Source: Flavobacterium eburneipallidum (lineage in GTDB: Bacteria > Bacteroidota > Bacteroidia > Flavobacteriales > Flavobacteriaceae). From it: a DNA stretch of 64,000 nt. Shown piece after piece: positions 44,581 through 54,042 of this stretch (position 1 is the stretch's first letter; every line of letters starts with the position of its first letter). A program made the position numbers and the translations under genes. The DNA is taken from contig NZ_CP114291.2 in assembly GCF_027111355.2 (NCBI RefSeq), positions 3,781,437 to 3,845,436 of the forward strand, given 5' to 3'. Below the pieces are notes generated by a model. It saw only the letters and a program-made list of their open reading frames with translations, was not told where the DNA came from and made no database searches.

Positions 44581-45114
44581 TTATAGACCAATAGAGAATA
44601 AGCCTTCAGGCTTGTCTTCTAGTGCGTTGAAACGGTCGGTGCATTCTCTAATAATTGAGAAGGCTTCGTTAACATCTCCCCATCCACCAACATCTACTTT
44701 TTTATTTTCTAAATCTTTATAAACTTGGAAAAAATGCTCGATTTCTTTTAATAAATGCGGGTTAATATCAGACAAATCTTCAAGTGAACTCCAAATTGGA
44801 TCGGAAACTGGTACACAGATAATTTTATCATCAGAACCTTTGTCATCTGCCATGTGGAAAACACCAATTGGTTTTACTTCCATCACACAACCTGGGAAAG
44901 TTGGTTCGTTAATCAGAATCAAAACATCTAGTGGATCGCCATCTAGGGCTAAAGTTTCTGGGAAAAATCCATAATCTGCTGGATACATCATTGACGAAAA
45001 CAACATTCTATCGAAACGAATTCTTTTTATTTCAAAATCGTATTCATATTTATTTCTACTCCCTCTTGGAATTTCGATTAATACATCGAATGTATTTATT
45101 TTATCTGCTGCCAT
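44581..45114 (-). CDS. ppa: Inorganic pyrophosphatase (soluble, family I)
   Basis: 177 aa. Family I signature with the metal-binding Asp residues: ALDGDPLDVLILINEPTFPG, and YPADYGFFPETLALDGD before it, KDLENKKVDVGGWGD after. It hydrolyses cytosolic PPi. It lies 1 kb from the membrane PPase gene, so both PPi-consuming routes are clustered, though in separate transcripts (terminator between). Confidence 0.95.
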   Translation of the reverse strand: MAADKINTFDVLIEIPRGSRNKYEYDFEIKRIRFDRMLFSSMMYPADYGFFPETLALDGDPLDVLILINEPTFPGCVMEVKPIGVFHMADDKGSDDKIICVPVSDPIWSSLEDLSDINPHLLKEIEHFFQVYKDLENKKVDVGGWGDVNEAFSIIRECTDRFNALEDKPEGLFSIGL

Positions 45115-45299
45115 TGTTGGTTTTTTTGTTTTCTAAATTTTGATTGCAAACATAAATAAACTTTATCTTTTATCAATGAAAAACTAGATATATCATCTAT
45201 TACGATTTCGTTAATTTACAATTTAAAATCATGAATATAACATCACATTTTTAAATTCATTTAGAAAAAGTGTTTCATAATATTTTAGTGAAATTGGCC

Positions 45300-47792
45300 T
45301 TAAAAATAAAAGCCAAATGAAATTTTCACAGCAAATTTATTGGCTTCGGGCATTTCAAGATAATTACCTCTCCAGGAGAAATCGACTCTCAAGAGTTTGA
45401 AGATGTTTCCAATTCCTGCACTGTATTCCCAATAAATTTTTTCTGGCGCATTATAGTTTAATCCAGAGGCATTTATCAATCTGTTTTGGTCTGAAATAGT
45501 TCCGTAAATAGTCCTTATGCCAATATTTTCTCGCCAATTTAATTTTCTCATAAAAGGAATTCTGGAAAAAAATCGTCCTTGAAAATCATGACTCCATTTT
45601 AGAGTAGCATATTGATCGGTTACAAATTCATAAAACTGAAGATTATTAAAAGTATTGGGAATACTGAAAAGTGACTGATTTCCGGGTACAACACTCATCA
45701 AACCCAGCGGAATATACCCGAATGTTTTTCCCATTTCGACAACCACATCCGATCGACCCAACGGTCCAATAATGATGGGTTGTCTGTAAAACAATTGAAT
45801 TTTTTTATAATTAAAATCGCTTGAAAACAAATTTTTAAATCCTTGGCTATACGTCACAAAAAGGCTGGTGTAAGGGCTATCAGCAATATCTCTTTCAACT
45901 CCAAAACCAATGTTTTTTCGGTTGGGAGCGTATTCTACTTGCAGGTTTACTTCTGATTGTTTTACCTGACTTTTTGTTGTTGATTGCGACAAATCAGTAT
46001 AATAGTCTAAACTAAATTCTGATGATGCTGACGATAATGTTTTATAGGAAACTCCTGTTGCAAAAGTTAAATTCTTTAGAGGTTCTATTTCCAATTGCAC
46101 ATTGGTCAAATTGACATTGGTTAACTTATTATTTGTTCCAAAGGTAAGCAATCCCGAAGAGGCGTAACTGCGTCCAAGAATATCGTTGGTTGTAGTAAGC
46201 GAGGCTCCTATTTGTTCGATATCTCTCCTATTCCCTGCCGATATGATAATTCTCTTTTTATTGTTGACCATCCATTTTCCGGTAACGCCATATTTGAATT
46301 TATCGTCTCTAAATCCATAAGCTAGATAGGATTGTAATCGCCAAGTATCGTTTGGGGTAAAAAAAGTTCTGGCTCCCATGCGCATTCGCAATCCTTCGAC
46401 AGCATTTTGTCCTATCATAGAATAAATAGGGCCATAATCGATACCATTTTTGTTGATAAAACCACTGTCAACAATTTCGACCAAACTGTATAATTGCTTG
46501 AATCTATTAACGGTTTGCAAGGTGTCGAGCATTTTATAAACGCCCTTTTCGTCTTTGGTCAATTTCTCGAAACGGTTTTCTTCCCAAAATTCTTCGGATT
46601 TATTATACACTTCTTGATCCAAATAATTGACTTCTTCTTTATAAAAAGGAGCTGGTTTTTCGATATTGAACTTATGATCTCTAAAGAATGTGGTTCGTTT
46701 TCCGTAAATACCTTTGGATTTTTCTTTCTTGTTCAAAGCAAAATCACTCATTAGATAATCTTTTGTAAGCAGAAAAACAGAATCATTCATCACTTCAAAT
46801 TCTTGCTCGACATAAATGTCTTTTACCCAGTTAATATTGGCACTTTTAGTAGCTGCCATATTGATGTTTTTTATGGCAAAAGTGGTGTCATTGACCCAAA
46901 AATCGCCTTTGAAAGTTAATTCGTTTTTTCTTCTTGGATAAAAAAGAATGTTGTAGCACCATTTTTTATCTATAAATGCGCTATCTCTTAAAACATAGTT
47001 GTAAACATCAATTCCTGTTGTAGATAGTGGACTAGTAAAACTTTTGTCAAAGAAAGACAAGTGGTTGTCATAAATGTTGTACTCTGCATACAAATCATTT
47101 AAGAATGCTAAAATTTGCTGATTGCCATTAAATCCTGAAGTTTTATTTGCCTTGGTTATTTGTTTTACTTTCTTCAAAGCATTATCTCCATATACATTGG
47201 ATAGTGCTTCATTGATAAAAATAGGCAAATAAGTTTTTCCTGTGATTTTTGAAGTATCGACTTGTTTAAACACAAACTCCATTCCCTTGAAAAGTTTGTT
47301 TTTCATATAAGCACTATCAATAGTATTCATATCAAACTCAATCTTCTCATACTTTTCCATTTGATATTGTTTGAACAAATACAGTCCATTTTTCTTCTTT
47401 TTCTCCCATATTTTTCTCAAAATATCAAGAGCTGGATTGTTTTTCTTGGAAGTTTTACCGGCATAAACCACCACTTCTTTTAAGCTTTCCATTTCGCTTA
47501 ATCGAACTGTCATTTTATAAGTAACGGACTGATCTAATATAATTTCTCTGTCTGAAAAACCTACAGAAGAAACAATAAGTCCTGTATAATCCTTTGTGGA
47601 TTCTAAATAAAACCGACCATCTTCATTAGCAACTATACCTTCGCTAGAGTTTTTAAACGCTACATTGGCAAACGGAATGGGGTTATTGGATTTATCGACA
47701 ACAACACCTTCTACTTTTGTTTGGCCAAAAATAGAGCTTGATAAAATAAATAAAAACAGGAATTGGAAGGAAAATATTTTTTTCATATTCAA
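45300..47792 (-). CDS. DUF5686 outer-membrane protein with carboxypeptidase-like regulatory domain
   Basis: 830 aa. Signal peptide (MKKIFSFQFLFLFILSSSIFGQ), CarboxypepD_reg domain (KVEGVVVDKSNNPIPFANVAFKNSSEGIVANEDGRFYL), a middle DUF5686 region (YKKEEVNYLD-like FYKEEVNYLDQEVYNKSEEFWEENR) and a barrel-like C-terminal half ending VKISFGFYF. Widespread in Bacteroidota, role unknown, likely outer-membrane assembly or transport. A terminator from pdhB sits between its start and pdhB. Confidence 0.87.
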   Translation of the reverse strand: MNMKKIFSFQFLFLFILSSSIFGQTKVEGVVVDKSNNPIPFANVAFKNSSEGIVANEDGRFYLESTKDYTGLIVSSVGFSDREIILDQSVTYKMTVRLSEMESLKEVVVYAGKTSKKNNPALDILRKIWEKKKKNGLYLFKQYQMEKYEKIEFDMNTIDSAYMKNKLFKGMEFVFKQVDTSKITGKTYLPIFINEALSNVYGDNALKKVKQITKANKTSGFNGNQQILAFLNDLYAEYNIYDNHLSFFDKSFTSPLSTTGIDVYNYVLRDSAFIDKKWCYNILFYPRRKNELTFKGDFWVNDTTFAIKNINMAATKSANINWVKDIYVEQEFEVMNDSVFLLTKDYLMSDFALNKKEKSKGIYGKRTTFFRDHKFNIEKPAPFYKEEVNYLDQEVYNKSEEFWEENRFEKLTKDEKGVYKMLDTLQTVNRFKQLYSLVEIVDSGFINKNGIDYGPIYSMIGQNAVEGLRMRMGARTFFTPNDTWRLQSYLAYGFRDDKFKYGVTGKWMVNNKKRIIISAGNRRDIEQIGASLTTTNDILGRSYASSGLLTFGTNNKLTNVNLTNVQLEIEPLKNLTFATGVSYKTLSSASSEFSLDYYTDLSQSTTKSQVKQSEVNLQVEYAPNRKNIGFGVERDIADSPYTSLFVTYSQGFKNLFSSDFNYKKIQLFYRQPIIIGPLGRSDVVVEMGKTFGYIPLGLMSVVPGNQSLFSIPNTFNNLQFYEFVTDQYATLKWSHDFQGRFFSRIPFMRKLNWRENIGIRTIYGTISDQNRLINASGLNYNAPEKIYWEYSAGIGNIFKLLRVDFSWRGNYLEMPEANKFAVKISFGFYF

Positions 47793-47796
47793 AAAA

Positions 47797-47832
47797 AAAA
47801 CCTCATCAGATTTAGATTCTGATGAAGTTTCA
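47797..47832 (-). terminator. pdhB terminator
   Basis: ACTTCATCAGAAT / ATCTGATGAGGT minus-strand hairpin followed by ten T, ending only a few bases upstream of the DUF5686 ATG. Confidence 0.8.
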
Positions 47833-47897
47833 AAGATAGTTATTTCAAAAACGTATTGATTGTCTTTTAAAAGCCCAATCGTTAATTTTTTTATAAA

Positions 47898-48878
47898 TTA
47901 TTTTTTGTACATTACTTTTTTCACTGCTTTTATCACATCGTCAGCATTTGGCAACCATTCTTTCAACAAAACTGGAGAGTAAGGCGCTGGAGTATCAGCA
48001 GTGGTAATACGTTGGATTGGCGCATCCAAGAAATCAAAAGCTTGTTCTTGAACAATATATGTAATTTCAGAAGAAACACTGGCAAATGGCCAAGCCTCTT
48101 CAAGAATTACCAATCTATTTGTTTTTTTAACTGATTTTAAAATCGCTTCATTATCCATTGGACGAACGGTTCTTAAATCGATAACTTCACAAGAGATTCC
48201 TTCTTTGGCTAAAGCATCAGCAGCGATGTAAGCTTCTTTAATGATTTTTCCGAAAGAAACAATTGTCACATCTGTACCTTCACGTTTGATATCAGCAACA
48301 CCAATTGGAAGAACATATTCTCCATCTGGCACTTCGCCTTTGTCACCATACATTTGCTCTGATTCCATGAAAATAACTGGATCGTTATCACGAATAGCGG
48401 CTTTCAAAAGTCCTTTTGCATCATAAGGATTGGATGGAACCACAACTTTAAGACCTGGTGTATTAGCAAACCAGTTTTCTAAAGCTTGTGAGTGCGTTGC
48501 TCCTAATTGACCTGCAGAAGCGGTTGGCCCACGAAAAACGATAGGCACATTGAATTGTCCACCTGTCATTTGACGTACTTTTGCAGCATTATTGATAATT
48601 TGATCGATACCAACCAAACAGAAGTTAAAAGTCATATATTCTACAATTGGTCTGCAACCATTCATTGCTGAACCTACTGCAATTCCTGTAAATCCAAGCT
48701 CAGCAATAGGAGTATCAATTACTCTTTTTTCACCAAATTCAGCAAGCATTCCTTTTGAAGCTTTGTAAGCACCGTTGTATTCAGCAACTTCTTCACCCAT
48801 TAAATATATTGACTCGTCGCGACGCATTTCTTCGCTCATCGCTTCGCAAATAGCCTCTCTAAATTGTATCGTTCTCAT
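47898..48878 (-). CDS. pdhB: Pyruvate dehydrogenase E1 component subunit beta
   Basis: 326 aa. Transketolase pyrimidine domain (RTIQFREAICEAMSEEMRRD, GEEVAEYNGAYKASKGMLAEFG, DTPIAELGFTGIAVGSAMNG) and C-terminal domain (VIDLRTVRPMDNEAIL). It pairs with E1-alpha to decarboxylate pyruvate for the E2 lipoyl core; alpha and E2 are not in this window. The branched-chain 2-oxoacid E1-beta is very similar, but IVFRGPTASAGQLGATHSQ and the gene's stand-alone location favour PDH. Divergent from etfB. Confidence 0.9.
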   Translation of the reverse strand: MRTIQFREAICEAMSEEMRRDESIYLMGEEVAEYNGAYKASKGMLAEFGEKRVIDTPIAELGFTGIAVGSAMNGCRPIVEYMTFNFCLVGIDQIINNAAKVRQMTGGQFNVPIVFRGPTASAGQLGATHSQALENWFANTPGLKVVVPSNPYDAKGLLKAAIRDNDPVIFMESEQMYGDKGEVPDGEYVLPIGVADIKREGTDVTIVSFGKIIKEAYIAADALAKEGISCEVIDLRTVRPMDNEAILKSVKKTNRLVILEEAWPFASVSSEITYIVQEQAFDFLDAPIQRITTADTPAPYSPVLLKEWLPNADDVIKAVKKVMYKK

Positions 48879-48910
48879 ATTTTTTTAGTTTGTGTGTAAT
48901 TTTCGAATGG

Positions 48911-48918
48911 CAAAAATA
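48911..48918 (-). promoter_or_regulatory. -7 box of the pdhB promoter
   Basis: Minus-strand TATTTTTG (48918-48911), about 33 bp before the pdhB ATG, fits TAnnTTTG. No clear -33 TTTG. Confidence 0.45.
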
Positions 48919-49104
48919 AATATTTTATACCACTTTAAAGCATAAATTTTGTTATAAAAATAAAGAAGCTATGCCTTAAAATTAAGTTTATCTCAACCAA
49001 CCCAAAACGACTGTATTTAAAATATCCTTTTTTTGAGTTTACTAAATGCTAATTAGTTTACAAAAGACTATGCCTGCATAGTATATTATTCCGATAATTT
49101 ATTT

Positions 49105-49112
49105 TAATTTTG
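49105..49112 (+). promoter_or_regulatory. -7 box of the etfB promoter
   Basis: TAATTTTG, 28 bp before the etfB ATG at 49140. It fits TAnnTTTG and confirms 49140 rather than the upstream ATG as start. Confidence 0.5.
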
Positions 49113-49139
49113 TATTCCAATTTAGAAAAATTCTTAATT

Positions 49140-49886
49140 ATGAAAATATTAGTTTGCATCAGTCACGTTCCTGATACTACTTCCAAAATTAATTTTGCCA
49201 ACGGAGATTCTGAATTCGATACCAATGGTGTTTCGTTCGTAATCAATCCCAATGACGAATACGGTTTAACTCGTGCCATTTTATTCCAAGAACAACAAGG
49301 CGCAAATGTTACTGTTGTGAATGTTGGCGGACCAGAAACGGAGCCTACTTTAAGAAAAGCATTGGCTATTGGTGCTAACGATGCAATCCGTGTGAATGCC
49401 AATCCAACCGATAGTTTTTTTGTAGCTAAACAATTAGCTGAAGTAATCAAAAACGGAGGTTATGATTTAGTAATTGCTGGTAAAGAATCATTGGATTATA
49501 ACGGAGGAATGGTTCCAGGAATGATTGCCGGAATTTTAGGATCTAATTTTTTGAATTCTTGTACTGAAATAACAGTTGATGGAACAAACGTAAAAGCGAT
49601 TCGTGAAATTGATGGTGGAAGAGAAACGGTTTCGACTGCATTACCTTTAATCATTGGTGGACAAAAAGGATTGGTGGAAGAAAAAGACCTGCGTATTCCA
49701 AATATGAGAGGAATTATGACAGCCAGAACAAAACCATTAACTGTAGTAGAAGCTGTTGATGCTCCCATAAACACCAAAGCTGTAAAATTTGAAAAACCAG
49801 CTCCAAAATCAGCAGTAAAATTAGTTCCTGCAGATAATCTGGACGAATTAATTAATTTATTACACAACGAAGCCAAGGTAATTTAG
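49140..49886 (+). CDS. etfB: Electron transfer flavoprotein subunit beta
   Basis: 248 aa from ATG 49140 (MKILVCISHVPDTT); an ATG at 49110 would add 10 residues lying within the promoter. ETF-beta features: KINFANGDSEFDTNGVSFVINPNDEYGLTRA, AGKESLDYNGGMVPGMIAGIL. With EtfA it carries electrons (FAD/AMP) from acyl-CoA dehydrogenases. etfA follows. Confidence 0.95.
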   Translation: MKILVCISHVPDTTSKINFANGDSEFDTNGVSFVINPNDEYGLTRAILFQEQQGANVTVVNVGGPETEPTLRKALAIGANDAIRVNANPTDSFFVAKQLAEVIKNGGYDLVIAGKESLDYNGGMVPGMIAGILGSNFLNSCTEITVDGTNVKAIREIDGGRETVSTALPLIIGGQKGLVEEKDLRIPNMRGIMTARTKPLTVVEAVDAPINTKAVKFEKPAPKSAVKLVPADNLDELINLLHNEAKVI

Positions 49887-49918
49887 TATTCAGTAATCAG
49901 TTTTTAGTATTCAGTTTC

Positions 49919-49949
49919 AGAAATCTAAAATCTAAAATCTAAAATCATT
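49919..49949 (+). repeat. (AAATCTA)n tract directly before the etfA start
   Basis: Four AAATCTA-type heptamers run up to the etfA ATG at 49950. The same heptamer precedes the nuclease gene at 51069-51103. Confidence 0.65.
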
Positions 49950-50915
49950 ATGTCTATATTAATATATGCAGAATCTGCAGAAGGAAAATTCAAAAAAGTA
50001 GCTTTTGAATTGGCTTCTTATGCAAAGAAAGTAGCCGAATCATTAGGAACAACCGTTACAGCTGTAACTGTAAATGCTGGTGATGTTTCAGAATTATCAA
50101 AATACGGAATAGATAAAGTCCTGAAAGTAAGCAACGATAAATTAGCTGGTTTTTCTGCAAAAGCCTATGCTGATGTTATCAAACAAGCTGCTCAAAAAGA
50201 AGCTTCAAAAGTAGTTGTACTTTCTTCAACTACAGACAGTATTTATCTTGCACCACTAGTTGCTGTTTCATTAGAAGCTGGATTTGCTTCGAATGTGGTA
50301 GGATTACCCGTAAGCACTTCTCCTTTTCAGGTAAAAAGAAATGCTTTTTCAAACAAAGCTTTCAACATTACCGAAATCAGCAGTGATGTAAAAATTATTG
50401 GTTTAGCTAAAAACTCTTATGGAATTTTCGAAAACGCATCAACTTTAACCGAAGAAGATTTTAATCCAACAATCGGTGATAATGATTTTGGTATTAAAAC
50501 AGAATCTGTAGAAAAAGTTACTGGAAAAGTTTCTTTGGCTGATGCCGACATTGTAGTTTCAGGAGGTCGTGGATTAAAAGGCCCTGAAAACTGGGGATTA
50601 ATTGAAGATTTAGCTGCCGTTCTTGGAGCTGCAACAGCTTGTTCTAAACCAGTATCAGATTTAGGCTGGAGACCTCACGGAGAACACGTAGGGCAAACCG
50701 GAAAACCAGTAGCATCTAATTTATATGTTGCAGTCGGAATTTCGGGAGCGATTCAACACATAGCAGGAATCAACTCTTCAAAAGTAAAAGTAGTTATCAA
50801 TTCAGACCCTGAAGCTCCTTTCTTTAAAGTTGCTGATTACGGAATTGTTGGAGATGCTTTTGAAGTTGTACCTCAACTTATCGAAAAACTAAAAGTATTT
50901 AAAGCTCAAAATTAA
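49950..50915 (+). CDS. etfA: Electron transfer flavoprotein subunit alpha
   Basis: 321 aa. N-terminal Rossmann-like part, then the FAD-binding signature IVVSGGRGLKGPENWGLIEDLAAVLGAATACSKPVSDLGWRPHGEHVGQTGKPVASNLYVAVGISGAIQHIAGIN (conserved RG, GxTG-like Q-TGK and SGAIQH). Forms the ETF heterodimer with EtfB, cytoplasmic. Terminator at 50935-50977. Confidence 0.96.
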   Translation: MSILIYAESAEGKFKKVAFELASYAKKVAESLGTTVTAVTVNAGDVSELSKYGIDKVLKVSNDKLAGFSAKAYADVIKQAAQKEASKVVVLSSTTDSIYLAPLVAVSLEAGFASNVVGLPVSTSPFQVKRNAFSNKAFNITEISSDVKIIGLAKNSYGIFENASTLTEEDFNPTIGDNDFGIKTESVEKVTGKVSLADADIVVSGGRGLKGPENWGLIEDLAAVLGAATACSKPVSDLGWRPHGEHVGQTGKPVASNLYVAVGISGAIQHIAGINSSKVKVVINSDPEAPFFKVADYGIVGDAFEVVPQLIEKLKVFKAQN

Positions 50916-50934
50916 TCGCTTTTTATATTTTTCA

Positions 50935-50977
50935 AAAAAGAACTATCCAGATTATAAATTGGGATAGTTCTTTTTGT
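50935..50977 (+). terminator. etfA terminator
   Basis: AAAAAGAACTATCC / GGGATAGTTCTTTTT hairpin with T-run. Confidence 0.85.
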
Positions 50978-51068
50978 TTCAATCCGTTTTTTGAAGCAAA
51001 AAGTTTTTGTTACTTTGCGGTAGCAAAAATAAAAAACCAAAATATATTTTTTAGGGTATAGAAATCAA

Positions 51069-51103
51069 TTCTAAAATCTAAAATCTGCAATCTAAAATCT
51101 AAA
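51069..51103 (+). repeat. (AAATCTA)n tract directly before the bifunctional nuclease start
   Basis: CTAAAAT heptamers with one TGC variant, ending three bases before the ATG at 51105. Compare 49919-49949. Confidence 0.6.
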
Positions 51104-51104
51104 A

Positions 51105-51728
51105 ATGAGTTTAGTAAAATTATCCATAAAAGGAATTTCATACAGTCAAACCCAAAACGGGGCTTATGCCTTGATTTTAAATGAGGTTGATGGCGAAAGA
51201 AAACTGCCTATTGTTATTGGCGCTTTCGAAGCTCAATCTATTGCCATTGCTTTAGAAAAAGAAATAAAACCTCCACGCCCATTGACTCACGATTTGTTCA
51301 AAAATTTTGCTGAACGTTTTGATATTGTTGTCAAACAAGTCATTATTCACAAGCTAGTTGACGGTGTTTTTTATTCCAGCATTATTTGTGAAAGAGACAA
51401 AATCGAAGAAATTATCGATGCCAGAACATCAGATGCTATAGCACTGGCTTTGCGCTTTAACGCTCCTATTTTTACCTATAAAAACATTTTGGACAAAGCG
51501 GGTATTTACCTGAAGGCAAATCCATTGGAAAGCGATAAAGAAAGCCAAGAAATGGACGATGTGCTTTCTAATCCAGAAACTTTTGGTATGCAAGAAAGCA
51601 ACCAATCAGGAGAGACGTATTCGAAACACAGTTTACAAGAATTAAACGAATTGCTCGATCAAGCTGTAGAACACGAAGATTACGAAAAAGCTGCCAAAAT
51701 TAGAGACGAAATTTCGAGAAGACAGTAA
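51105..51728 (+). CDS. Bifunctional nuclease (BFN/DUF151) family protein with UVR-like C-terminus
   Basis: 207 aa. Residues 1-~125 BFN domain: LPIVIGAFEAQSIAIALEKEIKPPRPLTHDLFKNFAERF and RTSDAIALALRFNAPIFT. C-terminal ELNELLDQAVEHEDYEKAAKIRDEISRR is a UVR motif as in UvrB/UvrC. BFN proteins have DNase/RNase activity in some organisms. The role in flavobacteria is not known. Confidence 0.9.
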   Translation: MSLVKLSIKGISYSQTQNGAYALILNEVDGERKLPIVIGAFEAQSIAIALEKEIKPPRPLTHDLFKNFAERFDIVVKQVIIHKLVDGVFYSSIICERDKIEEIIDARTSDAIALALRFNAPIFTYKNILDKAGIYLKANPLESDKESQEMDDVLSNPETFGMQESNQSGETYSKHSLQELNELLDQAVEHEDYEKAAKIRDEISRRQ

Positions 51729-51816
51729 AAAATTAGTGTTCAGTGTTCAGAAAACAGTATTCAGATTACAAACTATAACCTAAAGACGAACAGTTTGCTT
51801 CGTTCCTCGCAATAAA

Positions 51817-52641
51817 ATGAAACAATATTTAGATTTGGTACAGCACGTTTTAGAAAACGGAAATCAAAAAGGAGATCGAACAGGAACAGGAACAAAAAGT
51901 GTTTTTGGTTACCAAATGCGATTTGATTTAGCCGAGGGTTTTCCGATGGTAACGACTAAAAAATTACATCTAAAATCGATTATTCACGAATTGCTTTGGT
52001 TCTTGAAAGGCGAGACCAATATTGGATACCTCAAAGAAAATGGAGTAAAAATTTGGGATGCTTGGGCTGATGAAAATGGAGATTTAGGCCCTGTTTACGG
52101 TCACCAATGGCGCAACTGGAACAGCGAAGAAATCGATCAAATTGCTGATCTCATCCAAGAACTCAAAACCAATCCGAATAGCCGAAGAATGCTGGTTTCC
52201 GCTTGGAATCCTAGTGTTCTCCCAGATACTTCTAAATCTTTTGCAGAAAATGTAGCCAACAATAAAGCAGCTTTACCTCCTTGTCACGCTTTCTTTCAAT
52301 TTTATGTAGCCGATGGAAAATTATCTTGTCAATTGTACCAAAGAAGTGCTGATATTTTTCTAGGTGTGCCATTCAACATTGCTTCTTATGCTTTATTTAC
52401 AATGATGATTGCTCAAGTCTGTGATTTGGAATTAGGCGAATTTATTCACACTTTTGGCGATGCACACATTTACAACAACCATTTTGAGCAACTGGAATTG
52501 CAATTGTCACGCAAACCAAAACCATTACCAAAAATGATTTTGAATCCTGCCGTAAAAAATATATTCGACTTTACTTTTGAAGATTTTACGCTAGTGGGTT
52601 ACGAACCACACGATTCTATAAAAGGAAGTGTTGCGGTTTAA
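51817..52641 (+). CDS. thyA: Thymidylate synthase
   Basis: 274 aa. [44 protein letters not shown], the catalytic Cys in [13 protein letters not shown], and [24 protein letters not shown]. Converts dUMP to dTMP using methylene-THF, leaving dihydrofolate for FolA encoded 1.4 kb downstream. Full length. Confidence 0.98.
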   Translation: MKQYLDLVQHVLENGNQKGDRTGTGTKSVFGYQMRFDLAEGFPMVTTKKLHLKSIIHELLWFLKGETNIGYLKENGVKIWDAWADENGDLGPVYGHQWRNWNSEEIDQIADLIQELKTNPNSRRMLVSAWNPSVLPDTSKSFAENVANNKAALPPCHAFFQFYVADGKLSCQLYQRSADIFLGVPFNIASYALFTMMIAQVCDLELGEFIHTFGDAHIYNNHFEQLELQLSRKPKPLPKMILNPAVKNIFDFTFEDFTLVGYEPHDSIKGSVAV

Positions 52642-52676
52642 CTTCATCTATTGAAATAAATAATTTATATAAAAAT

Positions 52677-53102
52677 ATGCCAACACCAGCTTCAGAATGT
52701 TTGTATTGCCAAAACAATGAGACATTACACAATTTAATGATTAAAATTACGGATTTAGAAGTTTCGCAATTATTCTTGTTCAAAGAGCAATCTTATACGG
52801 GTCGTTGTAATGTAGTTTATAAGGACCACGGCGTGGAACTTCACGAATTGAGTGATGATCAACGTGATGCTTTTATGCGTGATGTTGCCAAAACTGCCAA
52901 AGCCATTGCAGCAGCATTTAACCCAACAAAAATCAACTACGGTGCTTATGCAGATACTCTATCGCATCTGCACATGCACATCGTTCCTAAATACAAAGAC
53001 GGATACGGTTTTGGAGGTGTATTTGAAATGAACCCACAAAAAACATATCTTTCTGACGCAGAATACAATGAAGTAATCGCAAAAATAAAAGCAGGCTTAT
53101 AA
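52677..53102 (+). CDS. HIT family protein
   Basis: 141 aa. Histidine-triad motif SHLHMHIVPK (HxHxH) near residue 100, and C-terminal Tyr/Val-rich strands. Zinc-like N-terminal ECLYCQNNE (C-x2-C) is as in many HIT nucleotide hydrolases/transferases. Acts on nucleotide conjugates such as AMP-lysine or ApnA; exact substrate unknown. 35 bp after thyA, same direction. Confidence 0.9.
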   Translation: MPTPASECLYCQNNETLHNLMIKITDLEVSQLFLFKEQSYTGRCNVVYKDHGVELHELSDDQRDAFMRDVAKTAKAIAAAFNPTKINYGAYADTLSHLHMHIVPKYKDGYGFGGVFEMNPQKTYLSDAEYNEVIAKIKAGL

Positions 53103-53130
53103 ACACCAATCTTATTCTTGAACCAAAATA

Positions 53131-53162
53131 AAAAATCCGCTTTACAGCGGATTTTATTTTTA
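53131..53162. terminator. Terminator between HIT and E-set genes
   Basis: AAAATCCGCT-ttac-AGCGGATTTT with T-rich flanks between convergent genes. Confidence 0.85.
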
Positions 53163-53163
53163 T

Positions 53164-53460
53164 TTAAACTACTAAAACACCATTTTCGGCACCTGCAAAA
53201 CCATTCCAAATAAAAGAATCAGCTTCTGGCTCGTTGATGTAAGCACCATCTACAATATACTTAAACTCATAAGACGCCTCTTTTGGAATTTCAAAAACTC
53301 CCTTGAAAGTACCGTTTTTCAACTTTGACAACTCTCCTTTTTCAGGATTCCAATCATTGAAATCGCCCACAACTGAAGCTGTACTTGCTTCTTTGGCTTC
53401 AACCGAAAATGTAACTTTACAAACCGGTTTCGTTTTTACGAATTGTTTTTTTATTGCCAT
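53164..53460 (-). CDS. Isoamylase early-set (E-set, CBM48-like) domain protein
   Basis: 98 aa from ATG 53460 (MAIKKQF); an upstream ATG at 53520 would add 20 atypical residues. CBM48/isoamylase-N pattern: VCKVTFSVEAKEASTASVVGDFNDWNPEKGELSKLKNGTFKGVFEIPKEASYEFKYIVDG with conserved GDFNDW and Y.FKY.VDG. Such one-domain proteins bind glycogen or AMP-like partners in other systems. Cytoplasmic, function unknown. Confidence 0.87.
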   Translation of the reverse strand: MAIKKQFVKTKPVCKVTFSVEAKEASTASVVGDFNDWNPEKGELSKLKNGTFKGVFEIPKEASYEFKYIVDGAYINEPEADSFIWNGFAGAENGVLVV

Positions 53461-53697
53461 AACCATTTCATTTTTATAATTATACAACAAAGTACGCTTA
53501 TTTCTTTTTACATCCAACATTTAAAGGACAGATTTACGACTATCTTAAAAACAATCCTAATTTTCGGATAGATTCCTAAAAATGATTGCCTAATTTTTTT
53601 ACATCCCAAAATAGAAAATAGGAGTCTTTGAAGAATCTTAAATTAAAATAATAGCATTTCAAAATAAATTTTATCTTTATAATCAAAATTTGACTTT

Positions 53698-54039
53698 ATG
53701 GAAAAAGAACAACAAGAACTATATGAATATGCTCGAAGAAGAATAGTTCAAAAAAAGAGACTGTATTTCCACTTTGTTTTATTTGTTCTGGGCAGCATCT
53801 TCCTATTTATTTCCAATCATTTTCAAGCATTTGGCTTTACTGCTAACTGGTGTATTTGGGTCATTGCCGCATGGGCATTTTTATTTGTACTGCACTTCAT
53901 AAAAGTGTATATCACAGATAGATTTATGAATAAAGCCTGGGAAAAAGAACAAATCGACAGGCTGATTCTTAAACAAGAAAAAAAAATAGCCCAACTACAA
54001 ACTAAAATAGAAGAAGAAACAGCCTCTAAAACTCAATAA
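53698..54039 (+). CDS. 2TM domain-containing membrane protein
   Basis: 113 aa. Two helices (LYFHFVLFVLGSIFLFISNHF; NWCIWVIAAWAFLFVLHFIKVYI), a basic start (YEYARRRIVQKKRLY) and a C-terminal coiled coil (WEKEQIDRLILKQEKKIAQLQTKIEEE). The 2TM family with these flanks often lies beside LytTR regulators. The folA ATG is only 3 bp after its stop. Confidence 0.8.
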   Translation: MEKEQQELYEYARRRIVQKKRLYFHFVLFVLGSIFLFISNHFQAFGFTANWCIWVIAAWAFLFVLHFIKVYITDRFMNKAWEKEQIDRLILKQEKKIAQLQTKIEEETASKTQ

Positions 54040-54042
54040 AAA

